DNA of 38,449 nucleotides, from positions 1-38,449 of the forward strand of contig JAKQLF010000330.1 in assembly GCA_029567325.1 (NCBI GenBank), in the 5' to 3' direction. Under the pieces are notes generated by a model. It had not been told where the DNA came from. It made no database searches and saw only the letters and a program-made list of their open reading frames with translations. Shown in pieces: positions 9,123-16,725 of the stretch. Made by a program: the position numbers and the translations under genes. The DNA is from Bacteroidota bacterium (GTDB taxonomy: Bacteria; Bacteroidota; Bacteroidia; Chitinophagales; Saprospiraceae). The first letter of the stretch is position 1. Each line of letters begins with the position of its first letter.

Positions 9123-9170
9123 TTGAAAACATAAAACCAAATACGTATCTTTGAATAAAAAACACGTATC
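9123..9170 (+). promoter_or_regulatory. vapBC promoter with paired ACGTATC operator-like repeats
   Basis: A TTG at 9123-9125 is followed 20 bp later by TATCTTTG at 9146-9153, a perfect match to the Bacteroidota -7 consensus TAnnTTTG. Transcription would start about 9160, roughly ten bases before the antitoxin ATG at 9171. The heptamer ACGTATC occurs at 9143-9149, overlapping the -7 box, and again at 9164-9170, touching the start codon. The two are exactly 21 bp apart, two helical turns. This spacing suits a ribbon-helix-helix antitoxin dimer pair binding one DNA face. The operator role is inferred. Confidence 0.6.
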
Positions 9171-9413
9171 ATGACATCCAAACTCACTTTAACTGTTGAA
9201 AAATCCGTAATAGAACGAGCAAAATCGTATGCGAAAAATACAGGAAGGAGTCTTTCAGAAATAATTGAGACCTACTTAACAACCATTACAAATGAAAGCA
9301 CAAACAATGACTTATCTCCTAAATTGAAAAAATTGGTTGGAGTTGTAAAACTTCCCGATAATTTTGACGAAAAAGAAGAGCTGCGCTCAGCATTGGAAAA
9401 GAAACATCTATGA
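9171..9413 (+). CDS. Antitoxin of a VapBC-type pair (ribbon-helix-helix-like, DUF6364-like)
   Basis: This is an 80-residue protein. The first 45 residues read strand-helix-helix: KLTLTVEKSVIERAKSYAKNTGRSLSEII is the MetJ/Arc-like pattern in which one strand supplies DNA contacts and two helices make the dimer. The C-terminal third (KLKKLVGVVKLP, then acidic and basic residues) is the flexible part that usually wraps the toxin and blocks the PIN active site. The stop overlaps the toxin ATG by four bases (ATGA, 9410-9413), indicating coupled translation. Autoregulation through the two ACGTATC sites just upstream is likely. Confidence 0.8.
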   Translation: MTSKLTLTVEKSVIERAKSYAKNTGRSLSEIIETYLTTITNESTNNDLSPKLKKLVGVVKLPDNFDEKEELRSALEKKHL

Positions 9414-9823
9414 AAAGAATATTTTTAGACACCAATATTATTGTTGATTTAATTGCTGACAGAAAGCCATTTAGTAAGTATGCCATTCAAATATTTCAGA
9501 AAGCAGAATTGAAAGAAGTTGAACTTTTTACTTCATCACATTCAATTGCAACAACACATTTTGTATTGAAAAAATATCTTGGAGAAAAAGAACTTAGAGA
9601 TGTTTTGTATGATCTCCTTGATTATCTTACTGTAATCGCTGTAGATGTAGATATTTTGAAAAAAGGCTTACGCTCGAATCATAAAGATTTTGAAGATTCC
9701 ATACAAATACTTTGTGCGTCTTCAATTAAGAAGATTGATTGTATTGTTACAAGAAACACTAAAGATTTTAAAAGAAGTGAAATCCCAGCTTTAAATCCAG
9801 ACGAATTAATATTAAACATATAG
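9410..9823 (+). CDS. PIN-domain ribonuclease toxin (VapC-type)
   Basis: This is a 137-residue PIN-domain protein. MKRIFLDTNIIVDLI carries the first acidic metal ligand (D7, with N9). KDFEDSIQ (D93, E95, D96) and VTRNTKDF (D119) supply the remaining acidic positions of the Mg2+ site, so the nuclease centre looks intact. VapC toxins cleave tRNA or rRNA and stop translation when the antitoxin is degraded. The gene overlaps the antitoxin by 4 bp. It is the second gene of a two-gene operon and ends 89 bp before the AAA+ gene. The RNA target cannot be deduced. Confidence 0.85.
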   Translation: MKRIFLDTNIIVDLIADRKPFSKYAIQIFQKAELKEVELFTSSHSIATTHFVLKKYLGEKELRDVLYDLLDYLTVIAVDVDILKKGLRSNHKDFEDSIQILCASSIKKIDCIVTRNTKDFKRSEIPALNPDELILNI

Positions 9824-9912
9824 TTTGCCTTGCCTATTACAATTGATCAGAGCATTGTAAATTTGAAAAACCTTAGGGAAATTATTTTTGACTACACCGT
9901 AAAATTGAACAT

Positions 9913-11220
9913 ATGAACGACAATACAATAGACAGCTTACGCGAAGCTTTAAAACATTCACCCGATAATACTCCTCTGCGCTTTTTACTAGCTGACACAC
10001 TTTTGACATTGAACAGACTTGATGAAGCAGAAATAGAGTATGCTGCCATTCTCAAAATATCTAATGAGGACAAAGCTAAGGTTGGACTGGCAAATGTGTT
10101 TTATAGAAAAGGTAGCTATTCTGCATGTAATGTTGTTTTGGAGGAAGTGATTGAAAAAGGAACAAGCGATATAACAGTTTTTACCTTATATGCGAAAGGG
10201 CTTTTAAAGGAAAATTCAGTCGCAAAGGCCATTGAAGCTTACAAAAAAGCCCTAGCCATTGACCCAAAATATTTTGATGAAGAACTTGACAACCAATTGC
10301 GTCAAAGAGGAAGTAATGAGATAACTGAAACAGAAGAAGAAATTGACAATCGTTTTTTGCAAAAACCAAAAATCAATTTCAGTGATGTTGGAGGAATGGA
10401 GTTGGTAAAAAAAGAGATTGAATTAAAAATTATAAAACCGCTACTTCATCCGGAGCTTTACAAAGCATATGGCAAAAAAGTAGGTGGCGGCATTTTACTT
10501 TATGGACCACCAGGTTGCGGTAAGACATTCATTGCCAAAGCAACAGCTGGTCAAGTAAATGCCAAATTCATAAGCGTGAGTTTGAATGATATTTTAGATA
10601 TGTGGATTGGCAACAGTGAAAAAAATCTACACGAAATATTTGAGTTGGCAAGAAATAATACTCCATGTGTTTTATTCATAGATGAGATTGATGCTTTGGG
10701 AGCTAGTAGAAGCGACATGAAGCAATCAAGCGGCAGACATTTGATCAATCAATTTTTGCAAGAACTTGACGGAATTGATAGTACAAACGAGGGCGTTTTA
10801 GTCATTGGAGCTACCAACACTCCTTGGAATTTAGACCCTGCATTCAGAAGACCTGGCCGGTTTGACAGGATTGTATTTGTTCCACCACCAGATGTAACAA
10901 CGAGGGAGTCAATTTTAAGATTAAAGTTAAATAACAAACCAACGGGCACAATTGATTTGCAGACCATTTCCAAAAAAGCAGAGCATTACTCTGGTGCGGA
11001 CATTGACGCAATTATTGACATTGCAATTGAACAAAAACTTGAGGCTTCTTTCAGCGATGGTATTCCAAAACCGCTTGAAACAAACGATTTATTAATTGCT
11101 TTAAAAAAGCATAAACCAAGTACTCAGGAATGGTTTTCGACAGCAAAGAATTTTGCCATGTTTGCAAATGATTCAGGACTTTATGACGATATTTTAACCT
11201 ATTTGAAAATTAAGAAATAA
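9913..11220 (+). CDS. TPR-AAA+ ATPase (Vps4/Cdc48-like AAA module)
   Basis: This is a 435-residue cytoplasmic protein. Residues 5-125 are about three TPR-like helix pairs (for example AKAIEAYKKALAIDP). Residues 155-400 are a classical AAA domain: Walker A GPPGCGKT (198-205), Walker B FIDEID (255-260), sensor-1 N302 in GATNTP, and arginine fingers in FRRPGRFDR (R312, R313, R316). All catalytic parts are present, so it should form an active hexamer that remodels or unfolds a client brought in by the TPRs. There is no protease or membrane domain, unlike FtsH. Only 1 bp separates it from the TPR-membrane gene downstream, making that protein the obvious partner. A TAAATTTG at 9858-9865 could be its -7 box, without a clear -33. 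Confidence 0.85.
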   Translation: MNDNTIDSLREALKHSPDNTPLRFLLADTLLTLNRLDEAEIEYAAILKISNEDKAKVGLANVFYRKGSYSACNVVLEEVIEKGTSDITVFTLYAKGLLKENSVAKAIEAYKKALAIDPKYFDEELDNQLRQRGSNEITETEEEIDNRFLQKPKINFSDVGGMELVKKEIELKIIKPLLHPELYKAYGKKVGGGILLYGPPGCGKTFIAKATAGQVNAKFISVSLNDILDMWIGNSEKNLHEIFELARNNTPCVLFIDEIDALGASRSDMKQSSGRHLINQFLQELDGIDSTNEGVLVIGATNTPWNLDPAFRRPGRFDRIVFVPPPDVTTRESILRLKLNNKPTGTIDLQTISKKAEHYSGADIDAIIDIAIEQKLEASFSDGIPKPLETNDLLIALKKHKPSTQEWFSTAKNFAMFANDSGLYDDILTYLKIKK

Positions 11221-11221
11221 C

Positions 11222-12478
11222 ATGACAGAAGATCACAGACTATCAAAAGTTGAAATTCTCATTCAACAGAAAAAATTTCAGGAAGCAGAAAAGATCCTTT
11301 CTGATTTACTTACAGGGGATTCAAACAACATTCACTATTTGACATTGCTGGCAGAAGTATACTTGCAACAAGATAAATTTGAAAATGCCAATATTATCAT
11401 CGAAAATGCATTTGGCCTATCGCCTGATTCTGCTTATTTATTCTTCATCAAATCACGTATTGCAATTGAGCAAGAAAAATTGAATGAAGCCGAAAAAAAT
11501 ATAAATCAAGCAATTGAGCTAGATGCTTACAATGCAGACTATTTTGCAGTATTGGCAAACATCAAATTGGCGCGTAAACAGTTTGAAGAATCACTTGAAA
11601 TAGCAAATAGGGCTTTGGAAATCGATGCCGAAAATCTAATGGCATTAAACATGAGGAGTACCGCATTAAACAAACTGAATCGAAGTGAAGAATCATTTGA
11701 AACAATTGAAGGAGCCTTACGAGAAGATCCAAACAATGCCTACACACACACAAATTATGGTTGGGGATTACTTGAAAAGGGAGATCATAAAAAAGCATTA
11801 GAACATTTTAAAGAAGCACTAACCAATGACCCAACATTTTATTATGCACAATCAGGAATGCTTGAAGCGATTAAAGCAACAAACCCCATTTATCGCCTTT
11901 TTCTGAAGTATTCATTTTTTATGAGCAACCTTACTGCTAAGTATCAGTGGGCTGTAATCATTGGATTTTATTTTGGTTTTAAGGTATTGAGATCAATTGC
12001 AAGAAATAATGAAGCCCTTCAACCTTACTTAACTCCGCTCATTATTGCACTTGCTATCTTTGCATTTTCAACTTGGCTAATTGGACCAATCAGTAATTTG
12101 TTTTTGCGATTTAATAAATACGGGCAATTACTACTTGATGAAAATGAAAAAACTAGTTCAACTTTGGTTGCGATGAGTCTAGGAACATGTATTGTTGGTC
12201 TACTTTTATACTTTGTTTTATCTGAGGAAAAAATGTTGACCATTGCTGCTTTTGGCTTTGCAATGATGCTGCCATTAGGTTCTATGTTTTCCCGTTCTAA
12301 AAATAAAAACGGACTATTGATTTATACAATTGCTCTGGCACTCGTTGGACTTATTGCAATCGGGCTTACCTTTACGACAGGTGAAATGTTTAATCTAATG
12401 ACTGGAGTTTTCCTATTTGGATTTGTAGCTTACCAATGGGTAGCGAATTACTTGGCAATTAAGCAGGACAATTTATAA
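11222..12478 (+). CDS. TPR protein with C-terminal polytopic membrane domain
   Basis: This is a 418-residue protein. Residues 5-215 form about six TPRs with the usual A-x3-Y/F/L-x3-A-L pattern (ALEHFKEALTNDPTFYYAQSG is the last). Residues 235-415 hold about six hydrophobic segments, some paired with short loops. There is no signal peptide, so the TPR part is cytoplasmic and the C-terminus is embedded in the inner membrane. It follows the AAA+ gene by 1 bp and both proteins carry TPRs. A simple model is that this protein docks the ATPase hexamer or its client at the membrane. Pairs of this kind occur in Bacteroidota and other phyla, but I know of no assigned function. Confidence 0.75.
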   Translation: MTEDHRLSKVEILIQQKKFQEAEKILSDLLTGDSNNIHYLTLLAEVYLQQDKFENANIIIENAFGLSPDSAYLFFIKSRIAIEQEKLNEAEKNINQAIELDAYNADYFAVLANIKLARKQFEESLEIANRALEIDAENLMALNMRSTALNKLNRSEESFETIEGALREDPNNAYTHTNYGWGLLEKGDHKKALEHFKEALTNDPTFYYAQSGMLEAIKATNPIYRLFLKYSFFMSNLTAKYQWAVIIGFYFGFKVLRSIARNNEALQPYLTPLIIALAIFAFSTWLIGPISNLFLRFNKYGQLLLDENEKTSSTLVAMSLGTCIVGLLLYFVLSEEKMLTIAAFGFAMMLPLGSMFSRSKNKNGLLIYTIALALVGLIAIGLTFTTGEMFNLMTGVFLFGFVAYQWVANYLAIKQDNL

Positions 12479-12584
12479 CTTAATAAAGAAAAACATGGTT
12501 TGAGATTTTATTTCCTTCCCGCAAAGTTAATTGTATACAATACTGTTGAGATCACACTTCTAATCAGAGTACCCAAGAGTGCAT

Positions 12585-12742
12585 TCACAACTTCTTAAAT
12601 TGGTCGTTGGGATTTTGTCATGATTTTTGGAACCTAGGCCAAAAATCCCGCCAAAATCATATTCTGGTTTCATTTTTACCATGGACTTCATCCATGGCTA
12701 TAATATTTAACCCCTCTGGGGTTTTTAAAACGAAGTTGTAAA
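12585..12742. repeat. Hairpin-rich intergenic repeat, copy A (MITE/REP-like)
   Basis: This 158-bp block recurs, diverged, at 23098-23268. It holds three dyads. The first pairs GATTTTG..GATTTTTGG with CCAAAAATCCCGCCAAAATC around an 8-nt loop (12611-12659). The second is CCATGG-ACTTCAT-CCATGG near 12680-12696. The third is ACCCCTCTGGGGT near 12709-12722, followed by a T-run. Its outer edges read ACAACTTC and GAAGTTGT, a short inverted repeat, which favours a small non-autonomous element. It lies 107 bp past the stop of the TPR-membrane gene and could also end that transcript. It takes up about half of the gene-free stretch 12479-12801. I see nothing else there. Confidence 0.65.
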
Positions 12743-12801
12743 TTGAGCCGAGCAGAGATCACACCAATAATTACAGTAACGAAAGCAACAAAATTTGAGC
12801 A

Positions 12802-13338
12802 ATGATTTTAAAACATTTCTTTAAAAATCGAGACAAAAGGAAACGCTTCGCACACATTGGGTCTGGAATGGTCATTCTTATTCACGCAAATACCAATCGG
12901 AAATGAATTTGACCATTTTCTTGTTGCAAATTTAATCGATATCTTCATCGTTCAATTTCGCCAGAGCTAAGGCTATGTCTCAATTTCTCTCTTCGATCTC
13001 GATCAAATTTTCTTAACAACAATTCTGGTCAATCCATATTCCGTTTGGTATATGTATTATTTGAAAGTGGACAAGAAACTTATAAAATATTTGCCTTAGC
13101 GGGGTTGGTGTTTTTATCCATTGCATTTTTTCATCCAATCATTGAAAAAAAAGTACCTTGGGTCGACGGAATATTTTTTATAATTGAGGGTATTTTGACA
13201 TTTATAGTAGCCTTTGATTATTTTCAATTAGGGAAAAAAGGGCTTCCAATAACATATATGCTTCTTGGGCTTTTTCAATTTTTTATGGCCTTCAGAAAAA
13301 GTAAAGAGGGAATAGCACATCACAAAACAATAACTTAA
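12802..13338 (+). pseudogene. Small four-TM membrane protein gene split by a MITE
   Basis: The 29-codon frame 12802-12888 (MILKHFFKNRDKRKRFAHIG, then SGMVILIHA) stops inside inserted DNA. The frame resumes at 13051 with YVLFESGQETYKIFALAGLV and runs to 13338. Joined, they give a continuous protein of about 124 residues: a basic N-terminus, a first membrane segment, then three more (about 42-55, 65-85, 92-110) and a basic tail. Small proteins of this look (RFAHIG...ILIHA-Y) are widespread in Bacteroidota, and their function is unknown. The insert of 162 bp keeps the reading frame but brings a TGA at 12904-12906. The downstream part could still be translated from TTG at 13045 as a 97-residue protein. 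Confidence 0.65.
12889..13050. mobile_element. 162-bp foldback MITE inside the membrane-protein gene
   Basis: The left edge starts ATACCAATCGGAA at 12890. The right edge, read on the other strand from 13051, starts ATACCAAACGGAA. The arms continue to match with small gaps: ATG-ATT-GACCA, TTGTTG, then AAATTTAATCGA against AAATTTGATCGA. Each arm is about 55 bp, so most of the element can fold into one hairpin. It has no coding potential. The outermost bases TACC..GGTA would fit a TA target duplication of the Tc1/mariner-IS630 kind, but the exact duplication is unclear. The interrupted gene on both sides supports a true insertion. Confidence 0.65.
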
Positions 13339-13340
13339 GA

Positions 13341-13523
13341 ATGGAAAAGAAAAGAAGAACCATCATTGCAGTTTTGCTCATGATATCTATTGTGAACTAT
13401 AGTAGACTTGCAGGCAACGACAACATAAGATTGGTACATTTTGTCTCAATCTTTGTAATCGGTGTTTTAACAGGACTTTTGATAAACGAATTTGTGACTT
13501 TATTTAAAGCAAAACGGGAATAA
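13341..13523 (+). CDS. Two-TM small membrane protein
   Basis: This is a 60-residue protein with a basic start (MEKKRRT), one membrane segment (IIAVLLMISIVNY), a short polar loop (GNDNIRLVHF), a second segment (VSIFVIGVLTGLLI) and a basic tail. The start codon lies 2 bp after the stop of the split membrane gene, so the two formed an operon. Miniproteins of this shape are conserved in Bacteroidota without known function. The MITE upstream may have changed its expression by cutting the first gene. Confidence 0.6.
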   Translation: MEKKRRTIIAVLLMISIVNYSRLAGNDNIRLVHFVSIFVIGVLTGLLINEFVTLFKAKRE

Positions 13524-13659
13524 ACTCTGTGTAAAAGCAATAAATACTACCGTTTACGACTAAGATTTGCCTTCAGTCAAGAGGAAGGCATTGGTTTTTT
13601 TAAAGGGTAAAAAATCAAACAAAATTGGTCAAATCAGAATTACAAAACTAAAATTGATA

Positions 13660-14808
13660 ATGAAATTAAGTTTTCTTAGAATAGCATTGATTGCTTTGGT
13701 TTTTTTTAATGGAATATTGATAGGTGAATGTGTGGGTCAATCAAGAACGGACAACTCTGCAACCCTTGTTGACGAAAAAGTAATCTACGAAATACCTATG
13801 GCTTATGAATTAATGCACATTGCACTGGCCTTAACCGATACTACCATCGTTTCAAACGGGTATAATATTTACAATGAAGTAATCAACAAAAAAACCAACT
13901 ATTACCAAGAAGTTATCAAACATTTTGCACCATTTAAAAACCACGAACTTATCATCGAATTAAATAAGCACTTGCGAAAAAGTGCTTCCAGCTATGTCTT
14001 CAATATACAATTAGGCTGCAATTTAAACTTTAATAATAATCGTCTTGAGAAAGTAAACATAATGCCCTGGATAAGGCGAGCTTACATAAATATAAAAGCA
14101 GTAAGTAAAAAGGATGTTGAAGATTTTGCTAGAGTTTCGAATTTTGAAAAGTTTTATTCACAACAAAAAGCCTATTATTTAACAGAACTGAAATCTGTTC
14201 AGTTACATTCAAATGTGAATGAACAACAAAAATGGTTGGAAAAAGAATTTCCTAGTAAGTATGATAATTACCGCATTATTATCAGTCCACTAATGGGTGA
14301 TACGCATTTTACTCAACGTTTTAAATTTCAAGGTGAAAGAAAATGCATCATGTGGGTAAAAACTTTTGATAGTAAAAATGAAGAGATCTCTAACATAGAC
14401 AGAGCAAGATATATTGGAACTGTCATGACAGAAATTGACCATAACTATGTAAATCCTGTGAGTGATCAATACAAAAAAGAAATAAATGCATTAATGGGCG
14501 AAAGCTATCGGACTAAATGGACAAATGGTGGCCCAAGCAATTCTTATAAAACAGGTTATAAAGTTTTCAATGAGTATTTGACACATGCGGTTTATCTTTT
14601 GTTTGTAACTCAATCATTAAATAGCTCTGAACAGCTCGTCGTTGAAAATTCAAAAATTGAGGTAATGACCAAAGTGCGTAAATTCATAAAATTTGGAGAA
14701 TTTTATGCTCAGGTAAAAGACATGTATAACGCGAGAAAGCTAAATGAAACTATAACTGACTTGTACCCACAAATAATGGACTGGTGCAAATCAGTTAATG
14801 AAAAATAA
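13660..14808 (+). CDS. Secreted DUF4932-like protein, possible degenerate metallopeptidase
   Basis: This is a 382-residue protein. I chose the ATG at 13660 because it opens a proper signal peptide (MKLSFLRIALIALVFFNGIL, cleavage around VGQ). The frame is open upstream to 13567 without a better start. The mature protein begins with VIYEIPMAYELMHIALALTD, which resembles the start of DUF4932 proteins. That family has a zinc-peptidase-like HExxH helix followed by Asn-Pro. Here the corresponding segment is MTEIDHNYVNP: the Glu and second His remain but the first His is Thr. A later FNEYLTHAVY could supply the third ligand. It may be inactive or may bind zinc differently. The family call is by memory of pattern. 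Confidence 0.55.
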   Translation: MKLSFLRIALIALVFFNGILIGECVGQSRTDNSATLVDEKVIYEIPMAYELMHIALALTDTTIVSNGYNIYNEVINKKTNYYQEVIKHFAPFKNHELIIELNKHLRKSASSYVFNIQLGCNLNFNNNRLEKVNIMPWIRRAYINIKAVSKKDVEDFARVSNFEKFYSQQKAYYLTELKSVQLHSNVNEQQKWLEKEFPSKYDNYRIIISPLMGDTHFTQRFKFQGERKCIMWVKTFDSKNEEISNIDRARYIGTVMTEIDHNYVNPVSDQYKKEINALMGESYRTKWTNGGPSNSYKTGYKVFNEYLTHAVYLLFVTQSLNSSEQLVVENSKIEVMTKVRKFIKFGEFYAQVKDMYNARKLNETITDLYPQIMDWCKSVNEK

Positions 14809-14894
14809 AATAGGTCGTATTTGAAAACAGCTTTCCCCCTAGTAATTGCAGTAAAGAAATTCATTTCCAGTGGACTGCGAACTTCAGTTCGAAG

Positions 14895-14944
14895 TATATG
14901 GCAATTATGAAGCTTATTCCGACATAAAAAATTATTGAAGGTAT
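14895..14944. repeat. 50-bp intergenic repeat, copy 1
   Basis: The segment beginning ATATGGCAATTATGAAGCTT and ending GAAGGTATT is repeated with few changes at 27133-27183 in the same orientation. The match stops sharply on both sides. It lies between the DUF4932-like gene and the AbiE operon. No open frame is shared, because copy 1 stops after ten codons. It may be the relic of a small mobile element or a conserved protein-binding site. Confidence 0.5.
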
Positions 14945-15061
14945 TTTGAGGAAAATCCATGGCTTATACCCAAAAGTTTGAATCTTTTTGAGCATAGAAG
15001 GTAATAAATTCTGCTCAAACATCAATTTCTGTGTTATAAAGTCAAAATCTATAAAGAAATA

Positions 15062-15100
15062 TTTTGCGAAAAGTATCAAAAAGTGATACCTTTAGCAAAA
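15062..15100 (+). promoter_or_regulatory. abiE promoter embedded in an extended inverted-repeat operator
   Basis: The left arm TTTTGCGAAAAGTATCA (15062-15078) and the right arm TGATACCTTTAGCAAAA (15084-15100) match at 15 of 17 positions around a 5-nt spacer. The left arm contains a TTTG-like -33 element (TTG at 15064-15066). The right arm contains TACCTTTA (15087-15094), close to the -7 consensus TAnnTTTG and 20 bp further on. Both promoter boxes are therefore inside the arms. AbiEi antitoxins are known to repress their own operon by binding inverted repeats at the promoter, so this is probably that operator. It also argues that translation starts at ATG 15109 rather than at the TTG within the repeat. 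Confidence 0.7.
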
Positions 15101-15108
15101 TTTATCTC

Positions 15109-15933
15109 ATGTTAGTAGAAAACAATTACAAGAGATTAGAGCGTTGGATTGAAGACCACCAATCCAAAGGCAAATTATCATTCAGCCTAAATGAAATTAG
15201 AAATTCTTTTAAACAGGATAGTGAAACGGCAATAAAGCAGCTTTTGGAACGTCTCACAAGTATTCAAAAAATAGTTTCAGTATTCAAAGGTTACTACATA
15301 ATTATACCACCACAGTATTCAGCAAAGGGAATTTTGCCCCCTTCAATGTTTATAGACGGCTTAATGAAATTTCTTAATCGAAATTACTACGTAGGCTTGC
15401 TTAATGCAGCAGCACTACATGGCGCATCACACCAACAGCCACAAGAATCTTTTGTTGTAACAGAATACCCAGTAATGCGACCAACAAACAAGAAGGGAAT
15501 TAAAATAAATTATATCAGTACAAAACAAATGCCTCATGAGATTCTTATTGAAAAAAGGAAAACAGAAACAGGATATATCAACGTTTCAAATCCAATACTG
15601 ACTGCAATTGACCTGGTGAACTTCGAAAAGAAAATAGGAGGACTAAATAGGGCAACTGCCATAATTGATGAATTGGCAGAATCCATTCATCCAAAAGATA
15701 TAAATGAAACTTTAATAAATTATGCGAGCGTAACTTCGATGCAAAGGTTGGGCTATATTCTAGATGAGATATTGAATAAAAGTGCCTTGGCGGAAAAGAT
15801 AAATACTAAATGTAAAAAAGCAGGAAAAACATTCTATCTAATCCCGTTAAAAGCGTCAGGGAAGAAGCAAAAAGAACACATAAATGAAAAATGGAAGATA
15901 ATGATTAACACTGAAATAGAGGTTTATGTATGA
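15109..15933 (+). CDS. abiEi: AbiEi-family antitoxin (type IV toxin-antitoxin)
   Basis: This is a 274-residue protein from ATG 15109. The frame is open to a TTG at 15064, but that lies within the operator. The N-terminal 75 residues are a winged-helix DNA-binding domain (FSLNEIRNSF, then AIKQLLERLTSIQKIVSVFKGYYII). Next comes the AbiEi core with NRNYYVGLLNAAALHGASHQ, the classical motif of this antitoxin group, and a C-terminal all-helical part. The protein represses the operon and neutralises the nucleotidyltransferase toxin without direct binding, the type IV mode described for AbiE. The stop overlaps the toxin start by four bases (ATGA). Confidence 0.88.
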   Translation: MLVENNYKRLERWIEDHQSKGKLSFSLNEIRNSFKQDSETAIKQLLERLTSIQKIVSVFKGYYIIIPPQYSAKGILPPSMFIDGLMKFLNRNYYVGLLNAAALHGASHQQPQESFVVTEYPVMRPTNKKGIKINYISTKQMPHEILIEKRKTETGYINVSNPILTAIDLVNFEKKIGGLNRATAIIDELAESIHPKDINETLINYASVTSMQRLGYILDEILNKSALAEKINTKCKKAGKTFYLIPLKASGKKQKEHINEKWKIMINTEIEVYV

Positions 15934-16721
15934 TACCACAAGCATACATTACAGAATGGAGCAATCAAGTACCTTGGAAATCGAATGAACAAGTTGAACA
16001 AGATCTTGTGATTTGCAGGGCATTGGTCGAAATTTTTAAAGACCAATTTCTTGCTGAGAGTTTGGCTTTTAGAGGTGGAACAGCGCTACACAAATTATAC
16101 TTACAACCTCAACCAAGATATTCAGAGGACATTGACTTAGTTCAGATACGCTCTGAACCAATTAAAGAGACAATACAGGGTTTGCAAAAAGTGCTCTCTT
16201 TTCTTGGAAAGTCAAATGTTACTCCGCGAAAAGACAATAATACTATTTTCTATAGATTTGAATCCGAGTTTCCACCAATTCAAAAACTGAAATTAAAAGT
16301 TGAAACTAATTGCCGCGAACATTTTTCAGTTTTGGGATGGGTGAAGAAACCCTTTTCTCTTTACTCTGAATGGTTTAAAGGCGATTGTAATTTAACCACT
16401 TATTCTTTGGAAGAGTTATTAGGAACTAAGCTCAGAGCATTGTTTCAAAGACGAAAAGGTAGAGATTTGTTTGACCTATGGAAAGCGCTCACTACGACTA
16501 ATGTTAATCCCGAATTGGTTATTAAATGCTATAAAGAATATATGAGCTTCTCTTTAGAAAAAGCAATTCCAACTAAGAAACAGTATTTTTTGAATCTTGA
16601 AGCCAAAAGAAATGATCCTGAATTTTTGGGTGATACTGTGGCATTGTTGCGACCAGAGGAAAAATATAATCAAGATGAAGCTTTTGAATTGGTACTTAAA
16701 TATCTTGTAGAACTAATGTAA
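15930..16721 (+). CDS. abiEii: AbiEii-family nucleotidyltransferase toxin
   Basis: This is a 263-residue protein of the DNA polymerase beta-type nucleotidyltransferase fold. AFRGGTALHK gives the GG-T motif (49-51) and RYSEDIDLV gives the D-x-D pair (D67, D69) that binds metal and NTP. KLKLKVETN carries the third acidic residue. ELLGTKLRALFQRRKGRDLF is the conserved AbiEii motif with K and D needed for activity. All parts are intact. Members add nucleotides to tRNA 3' ends and stop growth, giving abortive phage resistance. The gene is translationally coupled to the antitoxin. A truncated primase gene follows 4 bp later. Confidence 0.9.
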   Translation: MIPQAYITEWSNQVPWKSNEQVEQDLVICRALVEIFKDQFLAESLAFRGGTALHKLYLQPQPRYSEDIDLVQIRSEPIKETIQGLQKVLSFLGKSNVTPRKDNNTIFYRFESEFPPIQKLKLKVETNCREHFSVLGWVKKPFSLYSEWFKGDCNLTTYSLEELLGTKLRALFQRRKGRDLFDLWKALTTTNVNPELVIKCYKEYMSFSLEKAIPTKKQYFLNLEAKRNDPEFLGDTVALLRPEEKYNQDEAFELVLKYLVELM

Positions 16722-16725
16722 CAAT

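Noticed and set aside
5240-9830. Integron cassette array: a run of unrelated single genes on one strand ending in a toxin-antitoxin pair
   Set aside because: The spacers do not hold repeated attC sites. Only one hairpin (9091-9120) is even suggestive, and it lacks proper RYYYAAC/GTTRRRY core sites. No integrase gene is present.
13045-13338. A free-standing 97-residue membrane protein starting at TTG 13045
   Set aside because: Its first codons are the end of the MITE, and the missing N-terminus is found upstream at 12802-12888. It is better described as half of a split gene.
15064-15108. Start of AbiEi at TTG 15064
   Set aside because: These codons are the operator palindrome and the -7 box. 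ATG 15109 follows at a proper distance and gives the normal family start.
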